In this document: in pieces, positions 38,416 to 46,318 of the stretch | Layout of the letters: every line of letters starts with the position of its first letter | Position numbering within the stretch: position 1 is the first letter of the stretch | Source: Bacillus sp. N1-1 | GTDB taxonomy: Bacteria > Bacillota > Bacilli > Bacillales > Guptibacillaceae | Direction of reading: 5' to 3' | DNA: 64,000 bases | Assembly: GCF_009818105.1 (NCBI RefSeq) | Contig: NZ_CP046564.1 | Span: 2,728,001-2,792,000 of the forward strand | Translations under genes and position numbers: made by a program | Notes under the pieces: generated by a model | What the model saw: the letters and a program-made list of their open reading frames with translations, nothing else | Databases searched by the model: none | What the model was told of the DNA's origin: nothing

Positions 38416-39429
38416 CTAAATTCGTCGATGTTTTTTTAGTGCGTATATGTTTAAAATCATAAAAACGATTGAAAATCCAAGTAAAACAAGTAAATCAATC
38501 CATATATCTGTTAAGCCTTGCCCAATAATCATAACACTTCTTAGGGCATCAGCTCCATAATACAAAGGAGTTAACGGACCAATCCAGCTAAGATAGTTTG
38601 AAATCGTATCAAGATTAAATAGTCCAGAGAAAAAGATTTGCGGAACGACAACAAGAGGAATAAACTGAATCATTTGCAATTCATTTTTTGCGAATGAGGA
38701 TAGTAAAATGCCCAATGTTAGTGCACTCAACGCTAGCATAAGTGTAATCAGCAAGACGTAAAGGAAAGCTCCTTCCATCATGAGATCAATCACATAAATA
38801 CTATATAATGCTATTATGGCCGATTGAAGCATTGTAAATAATCCAAAACCGATTACATAACCTGTTACAAGCTCCCACCTTTTTATTGGACTAGCCAAAA
38901 CTCGTTCAAGCGTCCCTTGTGTCCTCTCTCTTAAAAAAGAAACTCCAGCAATTAAAAACACAAAAAAGAATATAAAGAAGCCTACTAGAACAGGTCCAAA
39001 GTGATCAAATGAACTCATGTTTTTCGAGCCAAACAAATAGGATACTTCTAAATCCATTTCTTGATTGTTTCCCATTGAACTACTTCGAATCATATCTATG
39101 ACTGCTCGATTAATAGAAGGATCGCTCCCTTCAAGATATAGCTTCTTCGCACCATTCCCAAAATCAATCACAGCATCATAATCTTTTTTCAAAGCAGATT
39201 CAATAGCTTCATCTGACGCAATGGTTTTTACACTAGCATGGTTTTCCATTTGTTCAACGATCGATTCTGGGGTGTTTCGTACGCCTAGTTTCAATTCCAA
39301 GTCTTCTCCGTTAAAAACAAGAGATAGCATGGTTAAAATGATAATAGGTGCCACAATCATCAAAGCCATCGTTCGTTTATCACTTACAAACTGCCTCAAT
39401 ATCCGTTTCACAACTGCGATTATTCTCAT
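38416..39429 (-). CDS. ABC-2 type exporter permease
   Basis: Membrane subunit of an ABC exporter (337 aa). One N-terminal helix (MALMIVAPIIILTMLSLVF), a large extracytoplasmic domain (about 45-155), then five helices. The ABC-2 signature FLRERTQGTLERVLASPIKRWELV is present. The ATG overlaps the ATPase stop by 4 bp. DrrB/NodJ-like; the substrate (drug, lipid or peptide) is not evident. Confidence 0.88.
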   Translation of the reverse strand: MRIIAVVKRILRQFVSDKRTMALMIVAPIIILTMLSLVFNGEDLELKLGVRNTPESIVEQMENHASVKTIASDEAIESALKKDYDAVIDFGNGAKKLYLEGSDPSINRAVIDMIRSSSMGNNQEMDLEVSYLFGSKNMSSFDHFGPVLVGFFIFFFVFLIAGVSFLRERTQGTLERVLASPIKRWELVTGYVIGFGLFTMLQSAIIALYSIYVIDLMMEGAFLYVLLITLMLALSALTLGILLSSFAKNELQMIQFIPLVVVPQIFFSGLFNLDTISNYLSWIGPLTPLYYGADALRSVMIIGQGLTDIWIDLLVLLGFSIVFMILNIYALKKHRRI

Positions 39430-40148
39430 TTCACCCCACCTCCAAATGAAAGAAACGCTTCCTCGATTGTTACTGAATCAGTTTGTTTTTTTAATTCATC
39501 CGGTGTACCGACTGCAATCAATTGACCATTTCGGATCATGCCAAGCCTTGAACATCTTTCAGCTTCATCCATTACATGCGTCGTTACCAGTATGAGTACT
39601 CCATAACTTCTTAGTTTTTCAAACGTCCACCATATTTTTTGTCTAAGAGAGGGATCAATTCCAACAGTTGGCTCATCTAACAGTAAAATATCAGGATTGT
39701 GCAACAAAGCAATGGCGAGGGATAAGCGCCGCTTCATTCCACCCGAAAAATCTTCTACTTTCTTTTGAAGTTCATTTTCTAAATCAACGAGCTGCATAGC
39801 CTCTTTAATACGTTCTTTTTGATCACGTCGATGGACACCGCTGAGAGTTGCAAAAAACTTCAGGTTCTCATAAGCAGTTAATTCACCATACAAAGCATCC
39901 GCCTGCGCCATATAACCAATTTTCTTCATCATACTAAGGTTAGGCATTTTCGTATCTAGCACCTTCACCTCACCTTCAGTAGCCTCTTCAATACCACATA
40001 AAAGTTTTACTAAGGTTGTCTTACCAGAGCCGGATGGTCCTAAAAGACCGAATATCTCACCGCGGTTAAGTGAAAGTTTAACATGATCTAAAATTGTAGT
40101 TTTGCCGTAGTCCTTTGTAACATTTGCTTCAATCGCATCTTTTTGCAT
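39426..40148 (-). CDS. ABC exporter ATP-binding protein
   Basis: ATPase (240 aa) of the adjacent ABC-2 permease. Walker A LGPSGSGKTTLVKLL, signature FSGGMKRRLSLAIAL, Walker B ILLLDEPTVGIDPSLR and the switch His in VTTHVMDEA are complete. First gene of the operon; AGGAGGGGTCAA precedes the ATG, immediately after one of the twin operators. DrrA-like. Confidence 0.9.
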   Translation of the reverse strand: MQKDAIEANVTKDYGKTTILDHVKLSLNRGEIFGLLGPSGSGKTTLVKLLCGIEEATEGEVKVLDTKMPNLSMMKKIGYMAQADALYGELTAYENLKFFATLSGVHRRDQKERIKEAMQLVDLENELQKKVEDFSGGMKRRLSLAIALLHNPDILLLDEPTVGIDPSLRQKIWWTFEKLRSYGVLILVTTHVMDEAERCSRLGMIRNGQLIAVGTPDELKKQTDSVTIEEAFLSFGGGVK

Positions 40149-40160
40149 TTGACCCCTCCT

Positions 40161-40229
40161 AAAATGAGTGATTACTCACTTTATTTTATCACGAAATCAT
40201 TCTTTGTAAAGTGAGTAATCACTCATTTT
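40161..40229 (-). promoter_or_regulatory. Promoter flanked by two identical inverted TetR operators
   Basis: A 23-bp element at 40161-40183 recurs as an exact inverted copy at 40207-40229. Each copy contains the near-palindrome GAGTGATTACTC. Between them on the minus strand lie TTTACA (40205-40210) and TAAAAT (40183-40188), 16 bp apart. Both operators touch the promoter elements, an arrangement suited to tight repression by the TetR protein of the same operon. Confidence 0.8.
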
Positions 40230-40235
40230 TAAATA

Positions 40236-40262
40236 CAAAAAAACCGCTCATACAGAGCGGTT
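40236..40262 (-). terminator. Terminator of efp
   Basis: AACCGCTC / GAGCGGTT stem (40242-40249 and 40255-40262) with seven T on the minus strand. Confidence 0.88.
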
Positions 40263-40277
40263 TTAAAAATCACTTCA

Positions 40278-40835
40278 CTATCCTCGTGATACATATTCAC
40301 CTTTAGAAGTATCAATAATGAGAATGTCTCCCTGGTTCACAAAGAACGGTACTTGAACCGTTAAACCAGTTTCAACAGTTGCAGGCTTTGTTCCTCCTGA
40401 AGCTGTATCCCCTTTAATACCAGGCTCAGTTTCAGTAACAACGAGTTCAACAGTATTTGGTAATTCCACACCAATTGTTTCTTCACCGTAGGTACGAATG
40501 GAAATTTCCATGTTTTCTTTTAGGAATTTGAGTTCATAATTAATTTGCTCCGCAGGAAGTTCCACTTGCTCATAAGATGTTGTATCCATAAATGTGTGCA
40601 TATCTCCACTTGCATAAAGATACTGCATTTTACGGTTTTCGATATGAGCTTTAGAAACCTTTTCGCCAGCACGGAAAGTTTTTTCTTGAATACCGCCAGT
40701 ACGAAGGTTACGTAGCTTTGTTCTTACGAAAGCTGCTCCTTTACCAGGCTTCACGTGTTGAAAATCCATTACTGTCCAGATCCCATTATCCACTTCAATT
40801 GTAAGACCAGTTTTTAAATCGTTAACAGAAATCAT
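40278..40835 (-). CDS. efp: Elongation factor P
   Basis: Translation factor (185 aa, three OB-like domains) that rescues ribosomes stalled on proline runs. The tip loop [14 protein letters not shown] places Lys32 at the position that carries the 5-aminopentanol modification in B. subtilis. The C-terminus [13 protein letters not shown] is typical. AAGTGAGGGACTACCT precedes the ATG; 19 bp after papA. Confidence 0.96.
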   Translation of the reverse strand: MISVNDLKTGLTIEVDNGIWTVMDFQHVKPGKGAAFVRTKLRNLRTGGIQEKTFRAGEKVSKAHIENRKMQYLYASGDMHTFMDTTSYEQVELPAEQINYELKFLKENMEISIRTYGEETIGVELPNTVELVVTETEPGIKGDTASGGTKPATVETGLTVQVPFFVNQGDILIIDTSKGEYVSRG

Positions 40836-40854
40836 AGGTAGTCCCTCACTTTCA

Positions 40855-41922
40855 TTATTCGCCGAGAATCAGCAATTCCTTAGTGGAATGAGATAGCGTC
40901 TCATTGCCAGTCTCGGTAATGACTGTATCATCTTCTATTCGTACTCCGCCCTTACCAGATAAGTAAATACCTGGTTCTACGGTAACGACCATACCCGGTT
41001 CTAACACCGTATCAGATTTAGATGAAAGCCCAGGGCCTTCATGTACTTCAAGACCAACACCATGCCCGAGTGAATGCCCAAAGTATTCGCCGTAACCTTT
41101 TGCAGCAATTAAATCCCGGGATATAGCATCTGCTTCTTTTCCACTCATTCCAGGCTTAATTTGTTCCATCGCCTTAAGCTGAGCTTCAAGGACCGTGTGA
41201 TAAACACCTTTAAGTTCTTCGCCAGGATCTCCAACAGCCACAGTACGTGTAATATCAGAACAATATCCTTTATAATAGGCGCCAAAATCTAGTGTAATTA
41301 GTTCGTTTTTGCCAATAACTTTGTCACTTGCAACACCATGTGGAAGGCTTGAGCGAATACCCGACGCAACTATAATATCAAATGAAGACGAGGTTGCGCC
41401 ATTTTTTCTCATAAAAAACTCAAGCTCATTGGATACATCAAGCTCGGTTAAACCCGTGCGGATATAGCTTGTGATATGTTGAAAAGCAGCATCTGCTATT
41501 TCAGTAGCTTCTTTCAAAACGTTTAATTCACTAGAATCTTTGATCATACGTTGTTTCTCAAGAAGTCCATTTATAGGAACAAGACTTGCTTCAACTTTGG
41601 ATTCATATGTTTTAAAGATCTGATATGTAACTTGTGTTTCTTCAAACCCTAACTTTTTAACGCCTAGCGCATTTGCTATTTTTGCCACTTCATCTACAAT
41701 AGGCCCTTTGTGTTGTACAATCTCAAAACCCTTTGCTTGCTCTTTTGCCTGATCAATATAGCGGAAATCCGTTACAAACTTGGCTTCTTTCTCAGTAATT
41801 AGAACAACGCCTGAACTTCCTGTAAACTGAGAGATATACCTGCGATTGCTTGTTGATGTAATTAACATCGCATCAATATCATACTCTTTAAATGACTGAC
41901 GTAGATTCTCAATACGTTCCAA
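40855..41922 (-). CDS. papA: Xaa-Pro aminopeptidase-like M24 peptidase
   Basis: M24 metallopeptidase (355 aa, YqhT/PapA), removing N-terminal residues before proline. N-terminal creatinase-like domain (1-125), then the pita-bread domain with metal ligands in [39 protein letters not shown] and VRIEDD. TTG start with AAGGAGGACGAAGTT upstream. Its pairing with efp, both concerned with proline-rich peptides, is conserved in Firmicutes. Confidence 0.93.
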   Translation of the reverse strand: MERIENLRQSFKEYDIDAMLITSTSNRRYISQFTGSSGVVLITEKEAKFVTDFRYIDQAKEQAKGFEIVQHKGPIVDEVAKIANALGVKKLGFEETQVTYQIFKTYESKVEASLVPINGLLEKQRMIKDSSELNVLKEATEIADAAFQHITSYIRTGLTELDVSNELEFFMRKNGATSSSFDIIVASGIRSSLPHGVASDKVIGKNELITLDFGAYYKGYCSDITRTVAVGDPGEELKGVYHTVLEAQLKAMEQIKPGMSGKEADAISRDLIAAKGYGEYFGHSLGHGVGLEVHEGPGLSSKSDTVLEPGMVVTVEPGIYLSGKGGVRIEDDTVITETGNETLSHSTKELLILGE

Positions 41923-41942
41923 AACTTCGTCCTCCTTCAGAA

Positions 41943-42362
41943 TTATAAAAATGATTGCAACGCTAGTTCATAACCCACTAATCCAAATCCTACTATCTGC
42001 CCTGCAGTGACAGGGGAAATGACAGACGTATGTCGAAAAGTCTCTCGCTTATGTACATTTGAAATATGTACCTCTACCACTGAAACAGGAACACTAGCAA
42101 TTGCATCACGGATTGCATAACTATAATGAGTGAAGGCGCCTGGATTTATAATAATACCCGAAGCATTCTCTGCTTCATGAATCCAATCAATTAGATCGCC
42201 TTCGTGATTTGATTGACGGAAAATCACAGTTGCCTCATTTTCACTAGCTAATTGAGATAATCGCTGTTCCACATTTTCAAGCGTTTCATTCCCATAAATG
42301 TCGGGTTCACGTTTACCCAGTCGATTTAAATTAGGTCCGTTAAGCACATAGAATGTTTTCAT
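41943..42362 (-). CDS. aroQ: Type II 3-dehydroquinate dehydratase
   Basis: Shikimate-pathway enzyme (139 aa). FYVLNGPNLNRLGKREPDIYG holds the catalytic Arg and Tyr; INPGAFTHYSYAIRDAI and VEVHISNVHKRETFRH carry the Asn/His site. The ATG at 42362 has AAGGAG six bases upstream; an in-frame upstream start at 42380 is less likely. B. subtilis yqhS is the counterpart. Confidence 0.95.
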   Translation of the reverse strand: MKTFYVLNGPNLNRLGKREPDIYGNETLENVEQRLSQLASENEATVIFRQSNHEGDLIDWIHEAENASGIIINPGAFTHYSYAIRDAIASVPVSVVEVHISNVHKRETFRHTSVISPVTAGQIVGFGLVGYELALQSFL

Positions 42363-42415
42363 GCCAGTCTCCTTAATCACGACGATTCGGCAGTTCTCTT
42401 TAACTCAGATGTTGC

Positions 42416-42445
42416 AAAAAAAAGAGAATGTTCCATGAACATTCT
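42416..42445 (-). terminator. Terminator of yqhR
   Basis: Perfect AGAATGTTC / GAACATTCT stem, 3-nt loop, then CTTTTTTTT on the minus strand. Confidence 0.88.
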
Positions 42446-42454
42446 ACCATAGCT

Positions 42455-42985
42455 TCATTTGTTTGAATAGGAAGTGCGCTTTTGCTGGTTCTCGTGATAC
42501 TCAAAAGAGATCGAATAGCCAATGAATACTCCATAAAGCAAATAGAGACAGATTGTTGTGATAACTGTATTGCGATCTAGTTTTGTAATTGTTGGCAAGT
42601 CAATAAACATTGGATTAAGCAAGTAGAATACAATAATCCATAGTACAACCCCATAAGCAAGCCCTGCTAGCATATTATTAATTTTCACAAGCGTTATTTT
42701 ATATAAAAATGCGACGAGAATGGAAACGAGTCCAATTGTAAGGATACCAATCCATTGACCTAGCTGTTCATTCTTCCACTCTCCAAGTGCCCATGGTGAA
42801 AGAATTAACGAAGGCGGTATTTTCGTGAACTTAAACAAGTAAGTTAAATACCCAATAAGCCCCCAAAACAGTCCCCCCGCTATTCCAATAGTAACAATTT
42901 TTGATGTGAAAGAAAGAGGTTGCTCTTGCTTATTTTGTTCAAGCTGCTCGTTTTCTTTTGAGTCCTGCTGCTTTTCTTTTTCCAT
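42455..42985 (-). CDS. yqhR: YqhR-family membrane protein
   Basis: Membrane protein (176 aa) with a charged N-terminus (KEKQQDSKENEQLEQNKQEQ) and four helices (about 30-52, 72-95, 102-122, 140-160). Position between aroQ and divergent yqhQ matches yqhR of B. subtilis. The ATG at 42985 has GAGGTG six bases upstream. No function is known. Confidence 0.85.
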   Translation of the reverse strand: MEKEKQQDSKENEQLEQNKQEQPLSFTSKIVTIGIAGGLFWGLIGYLTYLFKFTKIPPSLILSPWALGEWKNEQLGQWIGILTIGLVSILVAFLYKITLVKINNMLAGLAYGVVLWIIVFYLLNPMFIDLPTITKLDRNTVITTICLYLLYGVFIGYSISFEYHENQQKRTSYSNK

Positions 42986-43206
42986 TACATTCACCTCATA
43001 CCTAGCATTTCCTACTGTACACGAAATTATTTATTAGAAAATATGTGTATTGAAGAGATTAAAATCGCTAACGTTGGGGAAAATGATTATTAACATCTCT
43101 TATCTAGAGGTTTTTGCCTATTTCTTGTAGAATGGTATTAAGTACATTTATTTAAGAGTATAACGTTTCAAAACATTCTACTTCATACTTAGGTTGGTGA
43201 GAGATA

Positions 43207-44154
43207 TTGTCAGATACTAATAAGCCTGCATATGGCGGGCAAGCGGTTGTGGAAGGTGTCATGTTTCAGGGGAAACATACATCTGTAACCGCTATTCGGC
43301 GAAAGGATGGATCGATTGATTATCTAGAAGTTCCCAAACAGCCGAAACCAATCCGAACGAAACTTAAGAAGATCCCTTTCATACGCGGAGTTGTCGCTAT
43401 CATTGATGCTAGTGGAAACGGGACGAAACATTTAAATTTCTCTAGCGAGCGTTACGATGTTGATCCTTCTGAAGATGAGGAAGTTCTTGGCAAAGAAGAG
43501 CCTTCTAAACTAACTCTCTTATTAGGTGCTGCTGCTATAGGCGTTATTTCTTTCGCTTTTGTGAAAACGATCTTCACCTTATTACCAGCATTAGCTGCAG
43601 CTTCACTGGAGTTTATATTTCCAGGTCATGTGGTTCAGAATTTAATAGAAGGTTTCATTAAACTGATTTTACTGCTCGGCTATATTTATTTCATTTCACT
43701 CACACCAATCGTTAAAAGAGTGTTTCAGTATCATGGTGCAGAGCACAAAGTGATTAATGCTTATGAAGCAGGATTACCCATTACAATCGATAATGTCCAG
43801 AAACAATCACGACTGCATTACCGATGCGGAAGTAGCTTTATTCTTTTCACAGTCGTCATTGGAGTGTTTATTTATCTATTAGTTCCCACTGACCCTTTAT
43901 GGGTGAGGTTATTATATCGTGTTGCATTAATACCAGTTGTCCTTGGTGTCTCTTTTGAAGTTCTTCAGCTAACAAACAAAGTGAGAGACATCCCAGTTTT
44001 GAAGGGGCTTGGCTATCCCGGATTATGGGTACAGCTCTTAACGACCAAGAACCCTGATGATCAGCAAGTAGATGTAGCGATTCACTCATTTAACGAACTA
44101 CTTTCTCGAGATAAATTACGAGAGGAAGATGATTCAAGCACAAAAGTTGTTTAA
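43207..44154 (+). CDS. yqhQ: DUF1385 membrane protein YqhQ
   Basis: Membrane protein of 315 aa with the DUF1385 signature YGGQAVVEGVMFQGKHTS at the N-terminus and FQYHGAEHKVINAYE in the middle. About four helices (95-125, 145-170, 210-230, 240-260). TTG start with GGTGA seven bases upstream. Followed by yqhP. The family is widespread, metal-binding residues have been suggested, and no activity is established. Confidence 0.9.
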   Translation: MSDTNKPAYGGQAVVEGVMFQGKHTSVTAIRRKDGSIDYLEVPKQPKPIRTKLKKIPFIRGVVAIIDASGNGTKHLNFSSERYDVDPSEDEEVLGKEEPSKLTLLLGAAAIGVISFAFVKTIFTLLPALAAASLEFIFPGHVVQNLIEGFIKLILLLGYIYFISLTPIVKRVFQYHGAEHKVINAYEAGLPITIDNVQKQSRLHYRCGSSFILFTVVIGVFIYLLVPTDPLWVRLLYRVALIPVVLGVSFEVLQLTNKVRDIPVLKGLGYPGLWVQLLTTKNPDDQQVDVAIHSFNELLSRDKLREEDDSSTKVV

Positions 44155-44176
44155 AGATGAACAGGAGGTGAATCAT

Positions 44177-44566
44177 TTGTCGCGCCGTGTTGTTCAACCT
44201 CTGATTTATTTATTAATAGGTCTCGCAGCTATTGGTTTTTTATGGAAAATATTCACAGACCCAAGCGGACTTTTCAAGCAGCTTCTTATCACTGCAGCCA
44301 TTGCCGTCGTGATCATCTTTATTGCCAAAAAACTGATGGCAAAAAAAATGGGGCAACAATCAACTGCCTATCAAAGAGCTGCAAAACAATCTTCAAAATT
44401 GAAAAAGAAGAAAGCTGCACCTAGAAGAAATGCTACTCACCTGCGGGTCATCCCTTCTAAACGACTTACGCCTAGGAAACGTTCATTACAAGAAAATAAG
44501 AAAGAAAATCCTTTTACGGTCATTGAAGGGCGTAAAGGCAAGAAGAAAAACAGAGCTCTGTTTTAA
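44177..44566 (+). CDS. yqhP: YqhP-family protein
   Basis: A 129-aa protein with two membrane helices (about 6-25 and 35-54) followed by a very basic tail rich in Lys and Arg (SSKLKKKKAAPRRN; SKRLTPRKRS). The TTG at 44177 is chosen: AGGAGGTGAATCAT precedes it. Co-transcribed with yqhQ. Function unknown; the basic tail could bind nucleic acid or lipid headgroups. Confidence 0.82.
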   Translation: MSRRVVQPLIYLLIGLAAIGFLWKIFTDPSGLFKQLLITAAIAVVIIFIAKKLMAKKMGQQSTAYQRAAKQSSKLKKKKAAPRRNATHLRVIPSKRLTPRKRSLQENKKENPFTVIEGRKGKKKNRALF

Positions 44567-44641
44567 CAATTGTGACTTTAAAGTGAAACCGTGCTTTTAG
44601 CAAGAGTTTTCATTTGAATTTAAGGTGAAGAGCCTTTAAAT

Positions 44642-44676
44642 AAGAAAGGATGGCTGATATTCAGCCATCCTTTCTT
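44642..44676. terminator. Bidirectional terminator between yqhP and yqhO
   Basis: Perfect 16-bp inverted repeat (44642-44657 and 44661-44676) with a 3-nt loop, T-rich on both outer sides. One arm covers the last codons and stop of yqhO. Confidence 0.85.
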
Positions 44677-45575
44677 TGCATTTCGGGCATTTTCCGCCAC
44701 GTATTGAGAAATTGAGAAGTTCGCTCCTTACCTAACATGATTAATTTCTTCTGCCCCTGTCTCTCTAATTTAAATGCAGTGGTTATATCTTGATTAATCG
44801 GAATGAATACGATATTTTGAGCTTTTTGCTCTTCAATGTATCGTGCATCATGAGCTCGTTTCATTGTTTCAAATAGAGCCTGATACATGTCAACGGCATT
44901 TGATATTTTATTTTCAGAAATTTGATTAAAGTTTGCACTCAGTTGAAACCCTAGCACAGGGCGAAGCGGTTTTTTATTATCAGGCGGTTGAAAAACCCAC
45001 AGTGGAAAATTACTCAATATCCCTCCATCTACCATGTAATGTTTTTTCCCATTAATGGAATAGAGAGGCTGAGGCTTAAAAAAGAACGGCAAACTTGCAC
45101 TCATACGCACTGCCTTAGCAACTGAAAATTGCTCTGGCACAAATCCATAGTGGGCAAGGTCATCAGGTAATACAACAAGCCTTCCTTTCGTAATATCTGA
45201 TACGATAATCTTAAGAGAACCTTCAGGCAGATCTCCAAATGTTGAAATCCCCTTTTTTTTCAATAATTCCCCTACCCAAAGTTCTAGGTCCTTTCCAGAA
45301 TAAAGACCAAGATTCCAATATAACATCAACCAACGAAGAAGCGGGAATGTAAAACCCGAATTTTTCTCTAATAGTGAAGTCAAATCTGTATTAAGCAATG
45401 TGTTTTCTAATTCATTCCCCTTATACCCTGCAATGATCAATGCAGCAATAAGAGCACCAGCACTCGTTCCAGCTGTTCTCTTAAATGCAAGCCCTTTTTT
45501 CTCCACAGCTTGAAGTGCTCCCACAAGTGCAATTCCTTTTACTCCCCCACCTGAAAACACTCCGTCAATATACAC
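44661..45575 (-). CDS. yqhO: Patatin-like phospholipase YqhO
   Basis: Serine acyl hydrolase (304 aa) with the oxyanion loop SGGGVKGIALVGA, nucleophile motif GTSAGAL and catalytic Asp in VDGGILSNFPLW: the Ser-Asp dyad of patatins is complete. No signal peptide, so cytoplasmic. The GTG at 45575 has GGAGG seven bases upstream and gives the family length; an upstream TTG (45593) lies before that site. Substrate unknown. Confidence 0.9.
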   Translation of the reverse strand: MYIDGVFSGGGVKGIALVGALQAVEKKGLAFKRTAGTSAGALIAALIIAGYKGNELENTLLNTDLTSLLEKNSGFTFPLLRWLMLYWNLGLYSGKDLELWVGELLKKKGISTFGDLPEGSLKIIVSDITKGRLVVLPDDLAHYGFVPEQFSVAKAVRMSASLPFFFKPQPLYSINGKKHYMVDGGILSNFPLWVFQPPDNKKPLRPVLGFQLSANFNQISENKISNAVDMYQALFETMKRAHDARYIEEQKAQNIVFIPINQDITTAFKLERQGQKKLIMLGKERTSQFLNTWRKMPEMQRKDG

Positions 45576-45672
45576 ATCCCTACCTCCTTCCAACCTTATT
45601 AAAGCCTAAGCTTATAAGCTCAGATTTAGTACAGAAAAAAGATATTGTTTCATATTGATAAAGCCTTTATTG

Positions 45673-45709
45673 AAAAAAAAGAACAATCCGATTACACCTC
45701 GGATTGTTC
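45673..45709 (-). terminator. Terminator of mntR
   Basis: GAACAATCCGA / TCGGATTGTTC stem with eight T on the minus strand; the 5' arm lies inside the last codons of mntR. Confidence 0.9.
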
Positions 45710-46138
45710 CTCGTGAGCTTCTTCATTTTTCCGCTGGACTTCCCTAAGTTCATCCACTCGTCCATTCGTTTCTTCAAAATATTGCACTAGATCTCCAATT
45801 CGATCAATGGCGTCCCAACTTAAATGATGCTCAATACCTTCAACGTCTTCGTATATGTTCTCTTCATTAACCCCGATAACACCTAGAAATTGTTCAAGCA
45901 AAGCATGGCGATCAACGAGTCGCTTGCCTAGCTTTTTCCCTTTGGGAGTAAGCATGAAGCCGCGATACTTTTCGTAAACGACATATTTACCTTTATCTAA
46001 TTTTTGAATCATTTTTGTTACCGAGGAGGGATGTACCTCTAGTGCTTCCGCAATGTCTGATACGCGAGCATACCCTTTTCCGTCTATTAGTGCATAAATA
46101 CGTTCAATATAATCTTCCATACTTGGAGTAGTGGCCAT
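45692..46138 (-). CDS. mntR: Manganese-responsive regulator MntR
   Basis: DtxR-family repressor (148 aa) of manganese uptake genes. [15 protein letters not shown] opens the winged helix; metal ligands correspond to Asp9, Glu12, His78, Glu100, Glu103 and His104 (one more than B. subtilis numbering, because of an extra Ala2). The ATG at 46138 has GGAGGG upstream; the longer open frame upstream is not conserved. No Mn transporter lies nearby. Confidence 0.95.
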   Translation of the reverse strand: MATTPSMEDYIERIYALIDGKGYARVSDIAEALEVHPSSVTKMIQKLDKGKYVVYEKYRGFMLTPKGKKLGKRLVDRHALLEQFLGVIGVNEENIYEDVEGIEHHLSWDAIDRIGDLVQYFEETNGRVDELREVQRKNEEAHEEQSEV

Positions 46139-46270
46139 TGGATTCCCTCCATCTTTTATTCCATTTAAGCCAGTTAATAAAAGCATACACCATAGTATGG
46201 GCGGATACAAGGAAAGGTTCCATATGCTTTTATTAAGAGACAAACCTTGGTGAACTACCTAAAAGAGACA

Positions 46271-46307
46271 CAAAAAGATGAAGGATAAACGTTTCCGCTT
46301 ATCCTTC
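46271..46307 (-). terminator. Terminator of nrdJ
   Basis: GAAGGATAA / TTATCCTTC stem (46280-46288 and 46299-46307) followed by ATCTTTTTG on the minus strand. Confidence 0.8.
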
Positions 46308-46318
46308 GCTCCCTGATC

